In this document: positions 63,192 to 64,000 of the stretch, one piece after another | Position numbering within the stretch: position 1 is the first letter of the stretch | Layout of the letters: each line of letters opens with the position of its first letter | Source of the DNA: Bacteroidota bacterium | GTDB lineage: Bacteria > Bacteroidota > Bacteroidia > AKYH767-A > 2013-40CM-41-45 | DNA: 64,000 nucleotides | Assembly: GCA_026391945.1 (NCBI GenBank) | Contig: JAPLDA010000023.1 | Span: forward strand, 1-64,000 | Reading direction: 5' to 3' | Made by a program: the position numbers and the translations under genes | The notes under the pieces: generated by a model | The model's database searches: none | What the model was told of the DNA's origin: nothing | Seen by the model: the letters and a program-made list of their open reading frames with translations, nothing else

Positions 63192-64000
63192 CCTCAGCAA
63201 CCTATTCGATCAAGGAGAATGCATTTCAGAAGAAATGATGCTCCTGTACCTGGAAAAAAAACTTCCGCCCGCCGAACAGCACCGGGTGGAAAAACATCTT
63301 CTTGCGTGTGAGCTGTGCGACCTGGCGCTCCAGGGACTTTCTTCTGTCCCGGCAGAAAATTTATCCGCCGCCCTTGATGATCTTGATAAAAGAATGGATG
63401 AATCTTCCGCATTGAAAAAAACGCGCATACCGGCTGCCGGCTGGTTCTATCGCGCCGCGGCCGTAATCGCTCTTCTTGCTTTGTTTGGCGGAGGTTATTA
63501 TTATTTGCGATCGTTAAAAAAATCAGAAAAGAGTCTCGCTGAAAATTCCGAACCCCGCCACGATACCTTAAATCAATTGACTCCCGGACCTAAACCGCTG
63601 ACCGGTGATAACGAATCTTCAAAAGAAGAAGAAGAAAAAACGGGTGCGATTTTCAAAAAAACGGAACAAAAAAAATCCGGGGACAATGCTGCGGATTTGT
63701 TGAAAGGGAAAACTTCGCCGGTTCAAAACACCGTCGCCGCCAAAGAGGAATCCGGAAACAGCGTGACTCAAACAGCAACAACAACAGCGTTGCGCGACAA
63801 GGAAAAGAAAGAAACAACGGTGGCGTATGCGGAGAAAAATGATCTTGTCCCGGCGATGGCAGAAGGAGCGGCGGCGAGAAGTAAACAGTCGGTTGGTGAA
63901 ACCAATGACAAGGTGTTGCTTGAGAAAAAATCCATTCGCGATAAAGATCAATCAGAAAAAACAACTGTGCCTGAGAAGGATTCCGAAAAAGGAATTTCCA
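63181..64000 (+). CDS. Anti-sigma factor with zinc finger (partial, runs off window)
   Basis: ATG at 63181 inside the last codons of the sigma gene; open to the window end (273 codons seen). N-terminal ZAS zinc motif: His39-x3-Cys43-x2-Cys46 in VEKHLLACELC, the HxxxCxxC layout. One membrane helix at about residues 90-110 (AAAVIALLALFGGGYYYL), then a long, charged, Lys/Glu/Thr-rich low-complexity periplasmic part. The layout is that of a transmembrane anti-sigma factor holding its ECF sigma factor; overlap supports translational coupling. No stop codon in view. Confidence 0.88.
   Translation, partial: MRDNLSNLFDQGECISEEMMLLYLEKKLPPAEQHRVEKHLLACELCDLALQGLSSVPAENLSAALDDLDKRMDESSALKKTRIPAAGWFYRAAAVIALLALFGGGYYYLRSLKKSEKSLAENSEPRHDTLNQLTPGPKPLTGDNESSKEEEEKTGAIFKKTEQKKSGDNAADLLKGKTSPVQNTVAAKEESGNSVTQTATTTALRDKEKKETTVAYAEKNDLVPAMAEGAAARSKQSVGETNDKVLLEKKSIRDKDQSEKTTVPEKDSEKGIS

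Noticed and set aside
1..64000. CRISPR arrays
   Set aside because: No regularly spaced repeats of 25-40 bases with unique spacers were seen; repeats found are att, tRNA leader and small dyads.

Overview
The window looks like a chromosome segment of a Bacteroidota bacterium, probably an environmental Chitinophagales/Sphingobacteriales-type lineage; the genus cannot be read from it. The grounds are a type IX secretion C-terminal sorting domain on a PKD-repeat protein, a TonB-dependent receptor, LytTR and hybrid two-component proteins, promoters of the Bacteroidota form (TTG...TAnnTTTG), and the general lack of Shine-Dalgarno sequences.

Left part (1-36.8 kb) is ordinary chromosome: tRNA-Ser(GGA), asparaginase (ansA), TatD nuclease, a GT9 glycosyltransferase, an acyl-CoA thioesterase, Kup potassium uptake and mnmG, with a near-perfect parS centromere site just behind mnmG. 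Then comes a four-gene minus-strand signalling run (TonB receptor, YfiR-like protein, giant hybrid kinase, receiver-kinase), a 1414-residue secreted PKD adhesin-like protein, an ABC exporter pair, a LytTR regulator with its HisKA_2-type kinase, an APC amino-acid transporter, a 2062-residue alpha-2-macroglobulin, a Tat-exported superoxide dismutase and a PfkB sugar/nucleoside kinase.

At 36.8-37.7 kb the leader of a tRNA-Asn(GTT) gene is duplicated. The upstream copy ends in a broken tRNA followed by a small GIY-YIG nuclease gene; the downstream copy carries the intact tRNA. A 73-bp perfect direct repeat (tRNA 3' end plus its terminator) at 37682-37754 and 59137-59209 bounds an A+T-rich integrative element with a 21,455-bp unit. 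It begins with a tyrosine recombinase and DNA-binding/replication-like genes and is otherwise a defence island: a DUF4062-LOTUS fusion, a lipoprotein, an Mrr-type restriction enzyme, a strongly folded non-coding leader, a type I restriction operon (hsdR, an inserted PD-(D/E)XK nuclease gene, an hsdM-hsdS fusion, an rloC-like ATPase/anticodon nuclease), and finally a compact three-gene cassette.

That last cassette (54936-58797) is the best candidate for an undescribed system: an HD-domain plus Hsp90/GHKL ATPase protein, a soluble-looking GT51 peptidoglycan transglycosylase, and a nucleotidyltransferase, nearly contiguous on one strand, with an optional 26-residue leucine-rich peptide after it. 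I infer a sensor/switch (GHKL), a nucleotide-processing HD, a nucleotidyltransferase signal maker or toxin, and a cell-wall effector; no function is proven.

Right of the element (59.2-64 kb) the chromosome resumes with a TPR membrane protein, a MuiA-family secreted protein, and an ECF sigma factor overlapping a zinc-finger anti-sigma gene that runs off the window end. All functions are from reading motifs by eye; no database search was run.
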